A stretch of DNA of 64,000 bases. Origin: Hirsutella rhossiliensis (Eukaryota > Ascomycota > Sordariomycetes > Hypocreales > Ophiocordycipitaceae). Positions 1 to 11,111 of this stretch are shown piece after piece; within the stretch, counting starts at the first letter, position 1, and each line of letters begins with the position of its first letter. The notes below the pieces were generated by a model that was not told where the DNA came from, did not search any database, and saw nothing but the letters and a program-made list of their open reading frames with translations. A program made the translations under genes and the position numbers. Where the stretch lies: positions 1,302,001 to 1,366,000 of the forward strand of contig NW_025408681.1 of assembly GCF_020360975.1 (NCBI RefSeq), given 5' to 3'.

Positions 1-135
1 GCAAACTTTGCGGCCATGGAGTTTGCCCCAACGGTGCCAATGGGTGCAGAGACGGATATGCTCGATATTGCAGATACTGGCCTTGGGAGTGAGAGCAGCT
101 TCCTGTCGTTGGGTTGGAGCATTTTGGTCGCTTAG
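1..135 (+). CDS. Possible 3' end of a gene entering from the left
   Basis: The plus strand is open from the first base to a TAG at 133-135, giving about 44 residues that end in LGWSILVA. The stretch is rich in Met, Asp and Gly and matches no family I recognise. It is too short to assign, and an open run of this size can occur by chance. The sequence after the stop quickly becomes AT-rich and non-coding, which fits a gene end. A transcript or the sequence to the left would settle it. Confidence 0.28.
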   Translation, partial: ANFAAMEFAPTVPMGAETDMLDIADTGLGSESSFLSLGWSILVA

Positions 136-859
136 TCATCTAGTCACGTGCCTTTCTTGTGCTACCTCACTTACCTAAGCCAATGGGCGTCCCTGCGCCG
201 GGATTGAGGGTGCCAGGTCTTTTTAGCTCTAATACGTATTAATAGTTCATATCATTTATACTCCGTAGTCCGTAAGTGAATTATAAAAGTATACTATGGA
301 TACGCGGCAGACACTTGTTCCACCAGAGCTCGGAGCGCTACTACGGCGGGAACTGCCATCACACCTTTTCGGACACCTTTTTCTCTAACGTCCCGAACGA
401 AGACTACTTGAGTCGCTCAAAAGACCTCGCCAGCTCGAGCCATTCACGTCTCTTCTAGCTCTACCGCCTCTGTCTGTCTAAAACACCCCCCAAATTCAGT
501 CTCATACATGCTCCAAGTGTTTTCCCCTTCTGAGCATCATGGACGGGGCCATCAGTTACAAAGAGTCCAAGTGCCGGGACTCTACACCGCTCACTGCCTC
601 GGTGGCCATTGGCGCCATCAATTGTAATACGTACAAATTAGACTGTACGTCGAATATGTTTTGCTGGCGTACCAGGTACTAGTTTTAATCTTTCCAGGCC
701 ACGCACTGCATTAAAAGCTCTGCGGTCGGAACAAGGTATCTAGAAAACACCCTTGCACGGAACAACCTCGACACCCCGAAGCGAATTCACACTCAGCTGG
801 CGGCCACTGTGCAATCTCGTGGTTGCGAGAGGGCGCGCCGTTGGCTAAGGAGACATGGC
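136..859. other. Intergenic, 3' flank of beta-tubulin
   Basis: No convincing gene. Bases 225-300 are AT-rich and contain one copy of the TACTCCGTA/TACGGAGTA motif at 259-267. Tubulin is transcribed leftward, so its 3' untranslated region and poly(A) signal must lie in the right part of this stretch. I could not fix a poly(A) site. Confidence 0.6.
259..267 (-). repeat. Copy of intergenic motif TACGGAGTA
   Basis: Exact 9-base match (reads TACTCCGTA on the plus strand). It is one of five copies in the window, all outside coding sequence. Function unknown. Confidence 0.5.
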
Positions 860-2579
860 CTAATCCTCATTATCCGGAACATCCTCCTCACCGTACTCCT
901 CCGGCTCGTCATCGATACCAGCATCCTGGTACTGCTGGTACTCGGAGACCAAGTCATTCATGTTGGACTCGGCCTCGGTGAACTCCATCTCGTCCATACC
1001 CTCGCCCGTGTACCAGTGCAAGAAGGCCTTGCGACGGAACATGGCAGTGAACTGCTCACCAACACGCTTGAAAAGCTCCTGGATCGAGGTCGAGTTGCCG
1101 ATGAAGGTGGACGACATCTTCAGGCCACGGGGAGGGATAGCGCACAGGGCGGTCTGGATGTTGTTGGGAATCCACTCAACGAAGTAAGTTGCGTTCTTGT
1201 TCTGCACGTTGCGCATCTGGTCCTCGACCTCCTTCATGGCGACCTTGCCACGGCTGCATTTCTTGTTAGCAAAAGCTTCGAGACCGACAACGTCATGAGC
1301 ACGTACAAAATGGCACAGCAAGTCAGGTAGCGGCCGTTGCGGAAGTCGGAGGCGGCCATCATGTTCTTGGGGTCGAACATTTGCTGCGTCAACTCGGGCA
1401 CGCTGACAGCGCGGAAAGAGTGGGCGCCACGGCTGGTCAGGGGCGCAAAGCCGACCATGAAGAAGTGAAGACGAGGGAAGGGAACCATGTTGACGGCGAG
1501 CTTGCGGAGATCCGAGTTGAGCTGACCGGGGAATCGCAGGCAGGTCGTGACACCCGACATGACAGCCGAGACGAGGTGGTTCAGGTCACCGTACGAGGGG
1601 CTGGACAGCTTCAGGGTGCGCATGCAAATATCGTAGAGGGCCTCGTTGTCAATGCAGAACGTCTCGTCCGAGTTCTCCACAAGCTGATGGACGGACAGAG
1701 TGGCGTTGTAGGGCTCGACGACGGTGTCGGAGACCTTGGGGGAGGGGACGACCGAGAAGGTGGCCATCATGCGGTCAGGGAACTCCTCGCGAATCTTGGA
1801 AATGAGCAGGGTGCCCATGCCGGCACCGGTGCCACCACCCAGGGAGTGGGTGATTTGGAAGCCTTGGAGGCAGTCACAGCCCTCGGCCTCGCGACGAACG
1901 ACATCGAGGACGTTGTCGACCAGCTCCGCGCCCTCAGTGTAGTGGCCTTTGGCCCAGTTGTTGCCAGCACCGGACTGCCCGAAAACGAAGTTATCGGGGC
2001 GGAAAAGCTGGCCGAAAGGACCAGCGCGGACGGCGTCCATGGTGCCGGGCTCGAGATCGACGAGAACGGCGCGAGGGACATATTTGTTGCCTGAGGCCTA
2101 TTCACCCGCCGCCAGCGTTAGGCTTTGCTCAACGGTACTCTCAAGCGGGGCAGAAAAGACGAAAAACGCAACGCACCTCGTTGAAATAGACGCTCATGCG
2201 CTCGAGCTGAAGCTCCGAAGTGCCATTGTAGACGCCATTGCTGTCGAGTCCGTGCTCGCCAGAGATGGTCTGCCAGAACGCAGCACCGATTTGGTTGCCC
2301 TACAGACAACAGTGAGCTTCCGGGGACTGTGTGGTGCCGTGGCCGCGAATTTACTTACGCACTGGCCAGTCTGGAGATGAACCTATAGTCGTTCAAAAGG
2401 CTCGGTCAGCAGACTGGTCATCGACAGCAAGTCGCAGGTGCCTGCGTGCTTCTCGAGTTGGGCCGAAATGGGCGTGCAATGTTTTTGGTGGGGCAGAGGT
2501 AATCAGGGGCATCTTGGGCGTCGAGACGCGTCGCGCGGATAGTTCGTCGGGGCGGCAGAGGACTTACAATCTCACGCAT
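860..2579 (-). CDS. tub2: Beta-tubulin
   Basis: This is the GTP-binding beta subunit of microtubules. There are five exons: 2568-2579, 2359-2382, 2177-2299, 1307-2097 and 860-1253. They join to exactly 447 residues, the usual fungal length. The start is MREI on a 12-base first exon, followed by VHLQTGQC, the tubulin signature GGGTGAGMG, and an acidic C-tail ending DVPDNED. The introns (185, 59, 79 and 53 bases) have good donors, and the last has branch point CTAAC and acceptor GCAG. The benzimidazole-binding positions are the sensitive forms: His6, Phe167, Glu198 and Phe200. The next gene upstream, GCN20-like, is in the same direction, so 2580-3228 should hold the promoter. Beta-tubulin identity is certain; which paralogue it is in a two-beta-tubulin species is not. 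Confidence 0.97.
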
Positions 2580-3228
2580 ATTTGCGGATGAAGACTATCG
2601 TCGAGAAGACGTGCTGGGCAGGACAGGAAATACGGCGAGAGTCGCAAGGGTCGAGGGCGGGCTTCACGATCCGAGGGGTGGGTGGTATGTGGTGATGAGG
2701 GAAGTGAGAGGTTGAGCGAGTGGATTTTGTTGGACACTCTTGCAGGAGGAGGTCAGGGTAGGTACCTCTTCACCGCCATGGCTCCTGACTTGGGCGGCAG
2801 GAGACAGGTGCGGGCCTCCCTCCCCTCAACCACCCTCGCTTGTTTACAGCGTGGCCCGTGCACGGCAGCAATTCATTTCCAGCGTTTGTGAATTACGTAA
2901 GGCATGCTGCTGTGCTTTGAGAATGTTTCGCGTACAGACAAAGATCAGAGTAAAAGGCTGTTACGGGCTTGGTATTCTGTCCCGCGGAGAGTTTTGTTCC
3001 TGTTGCCGCGAAAAGAAAGAGGGCATCACGATATCTACGGCGCGTTGTCGCCACAAGGGACAGAAGAGCGAGACGCGATGAAGCTCCCGCTCCTACGAGC
3101 ACGCAGCTGTGAAAAGAGAAAGGATCAGATCTCTCCTTGACGAGCAGCTCATCACTCACCACCACAGTAGCCGTTTCCATTCGCTACAGGATGGATATCT
3201 TCGCCCCAGATACCTTCTCTCCGAGCTG
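2580..3228. promoter_or_regulatory. Beta-tubulin promoter region / GCN20 3' flank
   Basis: No gene seen. The two flanking genes both run leftward, so this 649-base gap holds the tubulin promoter and 5' leader and the terminator of the GCN20-like gene. I found no specific site I can defend. Confidence 0.5.
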
Positions 3229-5622
3229 CTAATGGGCCTTGACAACACCAGCCGCGTCTGCCTGCGCCGCGATCCTCTTCTTGTACTGCTGCACATCGCC
3301 GGGAAACTTCTCAACCATTCCGCCGTCGCATACCCACAGTGACGTACACACCATCTGCAGCATGGTGACGTCGTGAGACACCATCAGCACACCGCCCTGG
3401 AACTCGGTGAGCGCCTCCGCCAGGGCGTCCATGGCCTCAATGTCGAGATGATTCGAAGGCTCGTCGAGCACCAGAATGTGCGGATTCGTGAGGGCCAGGC
3501 AGGCAAACGCGACCCTCGACTTCTGACCACCCGAGAGCTGTCCCATCTTCTGCAGGCCCGTCGTGCCTGTGATGCCAAACGCACCGAGCTGTCGTCGGTA
3601 TTCCTCGTCGGTGCGGCCAGGGTACATCTTGGCCATGAAACTCACCGAGCTCATGGTCAGATCCAGCGCGTCGACGTGGTGTTGTGCAAAGAAGCCAATC
3701 CGCAGTCGGGCATTTGCCGTGACGATTCCCTTGAGTGGCTCCAGCTTCCCAATCAGGAGCTTCAAGATTGTCGTCTTGCCCGCGCCGTTGGGTCCGACGA
3801 TGCCGATCCGGGAGTCCAGCTGGACGTCTAGGTCCACATTGCTCAATAATGGCTTGTCCTTGGAGTAACCAAACGCCACCTCGGACATCTGAATGATGGG
3901 CGGCGACAGCTTCTCCACATCGGGAAAGCGGAACTTGACGTTGTACTCTGACTCTGGCGGCTCCAGCACGGGCATCTTCTCCAGCTTCTTGATGCGTGAC
4001 TGGGCTTCAGACGACTTGGCCGCGTTGTACCGGAACTTGTCGATGAAAGCCTGCAGGTGGGCTCGCTGGGCCATCTGGTTCTCGTACTCCTTCTTGGCAA
4101 CCTTCTTGCGCTCCTCGCGAGTCGCATAGAACGAGTCAAAATTGGCTCCACGGTAGTAGTCGAGCCGTTCCGAGTGCTGGTGGATGATGTCTGTCGCCAC
4201 TTCGTTGAGGAAGGCTCTGTCGTGGGAGACGACGAGGACAGTACTCGGGTAGCTTTGCAGGTATCCGGAGAGGAAGGTGATTGAAGGAACGTCCAACATG
4301 TTGGACGGTTCGTCGAGTAGCAGGAGATCGGGCTCGCAGAACAGGGCACGCGCGAGCGCGAGTCGCATTCTCCAACCGCCGGAAAAGGTCTTGGTTGCGT
4401 CTTGTTGGCGTTCGGCCGAGAAGCCAAGACCGGCGAGGATGCTGGCCGCCCGGGACTCGGCCTTGTCTGACTCCATTTCGGCCAGCTTGGCCTGAATGTC
4501 GCCCAGCTTGCCGTCTTTGGCCTCCTTTTCTTGGTCGAGCTTGGCAGCATCGGTCGAAGTGTCGGCAAGGGGAGCTCGCCGGGCTTCCAGGTCGGCCAGG
4601 CTGGCTGTGAGTTCCTGCTTCCGAGTTAGTCTTCCCTTGCGACGTGAAAACCAGAGCTGGGCCACTTACTTCTTGCTCTTTGAGGAGAACCTTGCGCCAA
4701 ACGTCTGCGTCCAGGACGGCTTGCAGAGCCGGCGTATCGTCACCTGTGATCTGCAGAGCGTCCATCAGCATTCGGTCAGATGGCCCGCGAGTAGAGAAGC
4801 GATGTCAGAGGAGCGCAGTAGGAGACGAGTGCTTACCTCTTGCTCGACGTGTAGAATCGATATGTGAGTTGGGATGGCGACATCTCTCCTCGACAACGCC
4901 CGCAGCAACGTCGACTTGCCAATACCGTTGTTGCCGACCAGACCGTATCGGTGACCGTATGCGAGTGTGAGACAGGTATCTGTGAGGATGCGTAGACCGC
5001 CGATGGAAACATCGATACTGTCGAGTTTGATGTCCTTCGTTTTACTGGCTCCGGAGCCGCCCAACTGAAGCGGGTTGACGGCCATGTAAAACTCCTCATA
5101 CGACTGCGTGTTCTCGGGCTGATCGAGCAGCCTGGACGCCTCGTACTCGACCGTCTTGAACGTCTTTTTCTGCTGCTTGGCAGCGATCTTGCGCTCGGCC
5201 TTTTCAAGCTTCTTGCGATCGACCTTGGACTCGACCTTTCTCGCATTGGCGGACTCCAAGTCGACACCGCCCGACGCGACGGCCAGAGTGGACGACATGT
5301 TGCGCTGCGAGCTGACTTGAATCGTCTGGTCCAGCCTCCTGACCGTCAAGGGGCCGTTGCGCTGCCCCCCGTTGGCGGTGGTATACTTGTCAACCCATTT
5401 CTCCACCAGCTGCTTGATCTTGTCCTCGACGGCGGCGTCGACGGCGCCCGAGGCGGAGAGCAGCAGTTCGGTGACGGCGGCGGCGGCTTCGTTCAGGGGC
5501 GACAGCCCAGACGAGTCGTCATCGTCGGACCAAGCAGTAGATGCGTGGGTCAGGTAGCCAACAGAGTAGTCTGAGATGACGGGGTCGATGTTTGGGAGAA
5601 CGGCTTTGATGTCGGCGTCCAT
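3229..5622 (-). CDS. gcn20: ABCF ATPase, GCN20/ABCF3 type
   Basis: This is a soluble twin-ATPase ABC protein without membrane spans. In yeast, GCN20 works with GCN1 on ribosomes to let GCN2 sense uncharged tRNA. The three exons are 4837-5622, 4670-4750 and 3229-4614. Introns of 86 and 55 bases split them, and the second has a clear ACTAAC branch point. The product is 750 residues, close to yeast GCN20 (752). About 200 N-terminal residues precede the first cassette, as in ABCF3. Walker A1 GNNGIGKST lies near residue 230, signature FSGGWRMR near 366 and Walker B LLLLDEPSNMLD near 382. The second cassette has GPNGAGKTT near 562, LSGGQKSR near 647 and LDEPSNHLD near 672. The junction reads VEQE-ITGDDTPALQ, a phrase typical of ABCF3. 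The start MDADIKAVLPNID resembles ABCF3 N-termini. Confidence 0.93.
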
Positions 5623-6322
5623 TTTGCGGTGGGACTCGTCACCCGGCGAAGGACTTTTAGGTTGCTAGCAATGGAAAACTAGGGCAAATCAGGGTCGGTT
5701 GCTTGAGACGGAAGATATGCGCGAATTGACTGGCTGGCACGTATCGTGGCTACGACTGTCGGCTTAGCGAGTCTTCGATGGCCGTCCGGACACACGATGG
5801 CGATTTTGCCCCGCAATTTGGTTTTTGCCGGTTTGGCAGACACGCCGTCCCGGATCGAACCGGAACCTTTTCTCCCGTTCCGGGCGCCTAGGCCTCGGCA
5901 ATTCAAAACGCCGATCCCCGACGACCCCTCCATTCAGTGAGCACTCGACAGAAGAGAATAATCGCGGCGGATGAATGCAAACGTTACAAAAGTGCCGCAG
6001 CAAACGCATCAGGTGTGCAACTTTGGATCTGTATGGTTTATGGTTGTTTCCCATCACCATGCTGCCAGAACTTGAATTACAGTACTCGGAAACTCACCCC
6101 ATCCCCAGCGTGGTACAGCCCAACCTCGCTGGGTAGGTAATTCAAACGGCCTTTCAACGCCACGCAGGCGGCAGTCCTCACGCGACCCGCGTGGCTTCAG
6201 CTCAATCTGGATTTTGTTCACGAGTCAACCATGTCTCCTCTTATTAATCATATCTAGGCACAATAATCGTCTCCGAACCACCCTTGGCGATAACCCTCGT
6301 CGGTAATTTCAACTCGGCACTA

Positions 6323-6334
6323 TTTGGCCAATCA
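6323..6334 (+). promoter_or_regulatory. CCAAT box, copy 1
   Basis: The sequence TTTGGCCAATCA contains the CCAAT pentamer bound by the HAP/CBC complex in fungi. A second copy with the same TTGGCCAATCA core lies 80 bases to the right. It is about 700 bases upstream of the GCN20-like start. Role inferred only. Confidence 0.4.
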
Positions 6335-6402
6335 GCCGGGCAGCGAGCCTGGGGTTACGCACAACCGTTTTCGCTCTGGCGGTGGGTTGACGATTCGTCC
6401 TC

Positions 6403-6412
6403 ATTGGCCAAT
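6403..6412 (+). promoter_or_regulatory. CCAAT box, copy 2 (palindromic)
   Basis: ATTGGCCAAT is a perfect 10-base palindrome giving CCAAT on both strands, followed by CA as in copy 1. The pair shares an 11-base core exactly 80 bases apart. Confidence 0.4.
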
Positions 6413-9305
6413 CAACGGTCAGCAGCAGCTTTCGCGCCAGCTTCGCGCCGCTTTGTCGCGTTCAAGGATAGGTCGCGCAAAGTACGGGGACGAAATGGCG
6501 GTCTCCGCAGCAAAGGCGGCCAAGAACTACCTACTTCCATACGAACAAAGTACGTAGCAGTCGGGTGTTGCCATGCAGCTGGGGTATGCCCAGGCCCCGA
6601 GGAAAGCGTGGATGTTCCTTTTGCCCAGGAACTTGGGAATAGAAAAACGTGTGAGAATAGTGGACCACTTCCAGGGTGTTTCCCATCGTGTGCATACCGA
6701 CTCAGGCCTGCGCGAGAGCCGATTGATCCAATTTCCTTCCTTTCTTCCCGATTGCCTTTCTTTTTCCTCATCTTGGGGTCTCTGTCGTGTCTCTGGTTTC
6801 TCTTGCTTTTCTTGTTCTCGGGACAACGGGATAAGCATCCAGCGGGAAACCTGGGATGCTGGAGCAAATCTAGACCGTAACGGGCTGGAGCATCGACATG
6901 CAGAGCATGTCTGGTAGCTGCAGCAGCCATGACAGGCAGTAGGATTCAACCTTGTACGAATTGACGCGTTACCGAGGACCGGGTGCTGATCCAAACAGCT
7001 CGCTGGGAGAGCGACTCCAACCACATACCGTAGGAGCCCGAGGAAATGAAGATATGACCATATTTCGGTAGGGTCGAAAGATATAAAAAAGCCGGGAAAA
7101 GGAAAGGTTGGCTGAGACATCCACACGCAAGAAAGTAGTAGCCCCAGCAGGGAAGGGTACATGGACCAGGGCCTCTGGCATCGACTTGGGTAGCCGATTG
7201 TAGGCGAGCAACCGTCCTTGTATCGTTGTTGCCTGGGCCGCCGCCCTTGATCATCGCCGTGCGGTGTGGGAAAGTCAGTGCTCAAGGTCTGGATCATGGC
7301 GAGGCCAGCACGTTCGGGCTTCATCCATATCGCACTCGCAGGCGGGCACGTGCGACGCTGTACACAACCGGTTACATAGAGTACAGTATACACGCTTTGC
7401 CCATGGGCGCTGCAGTTCATGCTTGCTTTGAATGAGTACGGGAGAAGTGTACTGGAAGAGAGCCTTTTGCATGGCGTCGAATGATGGCTGCAGATGGGGT
7501 TAGAGCGAGGCGCCAACCCAATCGTCCAGACTACGATGGCTACTCCTGTCTTACCATGACTGCTCACGGCAATTGATCGCTGCGCTGGCTCAGCTGACGC
7601 GAACCTCGAGCGGGAAAGCCTGTTTTGGACAGGCAAATCGGCCGCAGCCTCGTGGGAGCGGGAAGGCGGTATCACGCCATCCGAAGGAATGACGCCCCCC
7701 ACAGACAAACAAGATCTTTGATCTGGCGTTGTGGGTGCCAGGCGCAGCAACGAGCGCCAATGGGCAGAGAGGGAGTCGCCAGTCAATGGGATGAACCGCG
7801 GCCGACGAATGGCCAGATACGATAGAGGCCCCGTACAGTACGGACACGGAACCAATGGCGACGGCGAGACGATCAATTCGACGTCCAATGTTTTGACCAC
7901 CTCGACGCTGGGAGGAAGAGACGAGAGGGAGAGGCGAAGCAATGGCAGGCGCACGATGATTTCACCCCCGCACGGCACCAAGAACCCCAGTTTTGTCGAG
8001 CTCGGGACCGGCGTTGGCCACAGGCAGTCGTCTCCGGGCGGGTATGCATGGACACTCGAGCCTGGCGTTCGCGGACGGGGGGCCAGGGTCAATCTTGTCA
8101 TACTCGCGCCGGTCGAGATGCCTGATGCGGCCGTGCCTTGGTTTGGTTGACGTCAACATCTCGAGGCACCACAAGCATAGATGATTATTACATGTACGCG
8201 TCGGTTATTGGTACCACCGGTTTCGGCAAGCAGAGACACGGCGAAGCATGTCGTAGCGGTTTGAATAATCTCAAGGACGCGAGGGGGAGTCGATGTGGTA
8301 AAAAGTATGTCTTGGGCTGACGACTTCCTGCTACGCCGCAATTCGTTGCCACGGCTCGGGGGGTCCGTAAACGGCTGAGATTGCATCTGATGAGCCATGT
8401 GACGTAAAGAGATGATGCTGCTGCTGCTGCTAGGCTGCTGCTTGCGAGAAGATGCGGCCAGGCTTCAGCTATCCACGATGCATGTGGTACAGGGGCTTGA
8501 TGAGGGCCGAACTGGCGAGTTTGCAGACTACTTGGTACACAGGACAAGGTAAGGTGCGTTATCTGGAGGCATGTCTCAAGGGATGGATGAGGAGGATGTG
8601 CGGATGATACGATAGCAGCGCTCTCACAGCCTTGTACAGTAATTGTCTTGTGGCTCACTCTTCTGTACATACATCATGTATGTGCGAAGTATGGCTGTGT
8701 GATGTTGTCATCGTCCCTGTTGTTTGTTTGTTTATTGTTGTTGTTGTTTGGCCTGTTGGCTCCCGTCGATGGTCTCCGCTCGCTGGGCCAGGCCGCCGCG
8801 CAAGGCAAGGCGCAATGTCTGGGAGGCGGTTTGAAACTGAACTGTGTCCGGGCAGGGGCATGCGACCTTTTGGCCGATCAGTGGTAAGACAGGGTTTTTT
8901 TTTTGGCGCTCTCGCCATGACTCGATCTTGTTCAGGAACACGTGGTCGATGAGGCAGATTTCTCGAGCAGCAAACGGTCTCGCCGGTACCAATTTAGATG
9001 CTGCTGTAGATGCGAAACAGGAGAGCAACTCGCAGCGCCTGCTGATGGTGGCCGCAGATTTGAGGTTTCGGGGCTGCGGCTGGATGGCGGATGATTGGTG
9101 AGCCGGGCGAGGCAGGCCTTGGAGAGGTGCAGGCATCGCCATTGGTGCCACGCGACGGCAACCTTTTCGATCAAAATTGAAGAAGAAAAAGAAAGAAAAG
9201 GCCGTCAGTACTCCATCTTAATTACATACCGTACGTATGCGGACAGAACATATTCGCCGATGCGGCTATCGAGTCGTACATGGACACAGTATTCGTACAG
9301 CACAG

Positions 9306-9314
9306 TACGGAGTA
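9306..9314 (+). repeat. Copy of intergenic motif TACGGAGTA
   Basis: Exact 9-base match inside GTACGGAGTAC, an 11-base near-palindrome (only the three central positions fail). One of five copies in the window. Confidence 0.5.
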
Positions 9315-10074
9315 CAAGCACCAGGCTGTACTTACCTAAGGTAGTATGTATTTGTCGTCAGCGCTTGGCAAGCGACGTTGGATGCCGGCAGCTCACTCGC
9401 TCTCCGTGAACTCTTTCTTCTTTTTCAGTACTCTCTTCAGCACCGGCCTAAGCGCTTAGGTGGAGCACAGGTGCTTTTTGCGGTCATGGAAGAATGGCAG
9501 AAATTGCCAATTCCAACATGTCTGATCGTCCAAAACATGCCCATGCCCGCGATGCCAGCAGTCGGTCGGTTAGTAGATACAGGCCTCTGGGCAAGTACCG
9601 ACCTGTCCCTACAGAAGGCAGGGCGCATAAAGTACCTAATCAGCCAGTCTAGCGCTCGACTGGATAGCCGCAGCGCGACGGCGTTGCTGAGCAGCTCCAC
9701 CCCCCATCCTGCCTGGGGGCGCTTCCCAGGAATCCCCCTGCCCGTGCTTTTCCAGGCTGGCGCCCCCACTGTATCTGAGCCTCTGTTCCGCGGCACAGCG
9801 CTGGCATGTGTCTAGACAGGGCTGGAGGCTCGCTTTCGGGAATCGACAAGTCTGCACATCAATGCATGCACCAAGCACACACATGTACATGGACGAGGCA
9901 GCCTGTCCATTTGTCAATGCTCCCGATGATAATCCCCAAGCGCATGGGTGACTGAATCCTTTGTTCCGTGGTTGGCCGCTGTGGCTAACTTACTTGGCGG
10001 TGGTTTTTGGAGACCCGCCCAAGTCGGACCTACACGAGGAGAGGCCGTCTTTTGCTCACCAGTCTCGCAGACAC

Positions 10075-10083
10075 TACGGAGTA
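10075..10083 (+). repeat. Copy of intergenic motif TACGGAGTA
   Basis: Exact 9-base match followed by CC; one of five intergenic copies. Confidence 0.5.
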
Positions 10084-10240
10084 CCTTGTCCTAACTGTCC
10101 GCTTCCTCGACATTCAAATGCAGGCCATGCTCGTAGCTTCCGCTCCCCGACGAAGGACTCAGCTTTAGGTGGGCCGTTTCTTAATGCCTCTCCGGGTCCT
10201 CTCCACAGCTGCATTATACAGCACAGCACAGTGCTGCATG

Positions 10241-10249
10241 TACTCCGTA
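10241..10249 (-). repeat. Copy of intergenic motif TACGGAGTA
   Basis: Reads TACTCCGTA on the plus strand, inside GTACTCCGTAC. It lies 166 bases from the previous copy, in opposite orientation. Confidence 0.5.
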
Positions 10250-10661
10250 CACGAGATGGAGATGCAGATTCCGGTACGCCATGTAAGGTCGAGGCCCCCA
10301 AAAAGTACATGAACCGCCCCGGGAATCTCCACTCTGGAACAGGTACTCTCTTGAAAGCGCTACCCTGCTTCATGTTCCTCACCCGAGCAGGGCAGCGGCA
10401 ACCTGGCTTGGCGCAGTTCCCGCGCTTGCGCCCGCTGTAATACAGGTAATCGCCATTGGATCTCGCCCTAGTAGTCCAGCCGCCCATCCCTGCAGCGGCG
10501 ATCCGACGTCGCCCGAGTGGAATCTCAGTGCAATCTCCAAGCCTGCAGCACCCAAGTGCCAGCGTCAATGGATTCAGTAGACATGGAAGAGGGCTTTCGG
10601 TCGTGTCGCGGTCGGTCCAACCGCAGGCCCATTCATCACCAACCGCTGCTAGCCAACCCCT

Positions 10662-10675
10662 GGGGGGGGGGGGGG
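10662..10675 (+). repeat. Poly-G tract (14 G)
   Basis: Uninterrupted run of 14 G about 440 bases before the Byr4-like start. A second run of exactly 14 G lies at 34867-34880. Tracts this long are prone to length change and to sequencing error. Confidence 0.8.
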
Positions 10676-11111
10676 CCAGCATGTACCTATATGCAGGCAT
10701 GTACCTACGGCGGCTGCCCGTAGCAGTACCTTATCGCCGCTTCGACATCATCATCGTTGTCTTCCTCTTCTCTCCTCTACCCATCTTCATGTTCACTTCT
10801 TGCACGCCTGTTGATTCCCTCTCTTTTCCCTTGTCCCCTCCCCCCTCCTCCTCTCGCTCGGCCACAGGCGCCTAGGGCTCGAGCACGGCCCGTCTCTTGA
10901 CGCGGCAGCCTCATAACTGGGCGCGTTTTTCCCTCTTCCCCACAACCGATCCGTCCGCCATCGTCACGCGCATTCCTGGCACCGCAGGAGTGTGCCTGCT
11001 GCGTCGAGCCGTGGCACCCGACGATGCCAAAGCATTTCGCCTCCAGCAGCATCGCTCTTCTTCGCAACAACCACTAGAATGCCCTCCCTGCATCTGCTCG
11101 AGTAGGCAACC

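Larger units (their letters stand above)
5623..11111. other. Long gene-poor divergent intergenic region
   Basis: This 5.5 kb lies between two genes that point away from each other. I see no credible protein gene, tRNA or rRNA. It contains a 1.6 kb minus-strand open frame (6527-8101) that I judge to be chance. It also holds two CCAAT boxes near 6.3-6.4 kb, three copies of TACGGAGTA, several GTACAGTA-like sites and a run of 14 G at 10662-10675. From about 10740 it turns pyrimidine-rich on the plus strand, which fits the promoter and 5' leader of the Byr4-like gene. A long leader or a noncoding RNA is possible. Confidence 0.5.

Noticed and set aside
2526..2531. MluI box in the first beta-tubulin intron
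   Set aside because: A single ACGCGT is expected many times in 64 kb; without the composite context seen at 43.6 and 46.3 kb it cannot be called regulatory.
3373..3831. Open frames antisense to the GCN20-like, tubulin, tyrosinase and seven-span genes
   Set aside because: They mirror high-GC codon positions of the true genes and show no independent motif.
6527..8101. 524-codon open frame on the minus strand in the long gap
   Set aside because: The translation is rich in Ser, Arg, Pro and Cys with no domain, no conserved-looking block and no neighbouring exons; it looks like a chance frame in GC-rich DNA.
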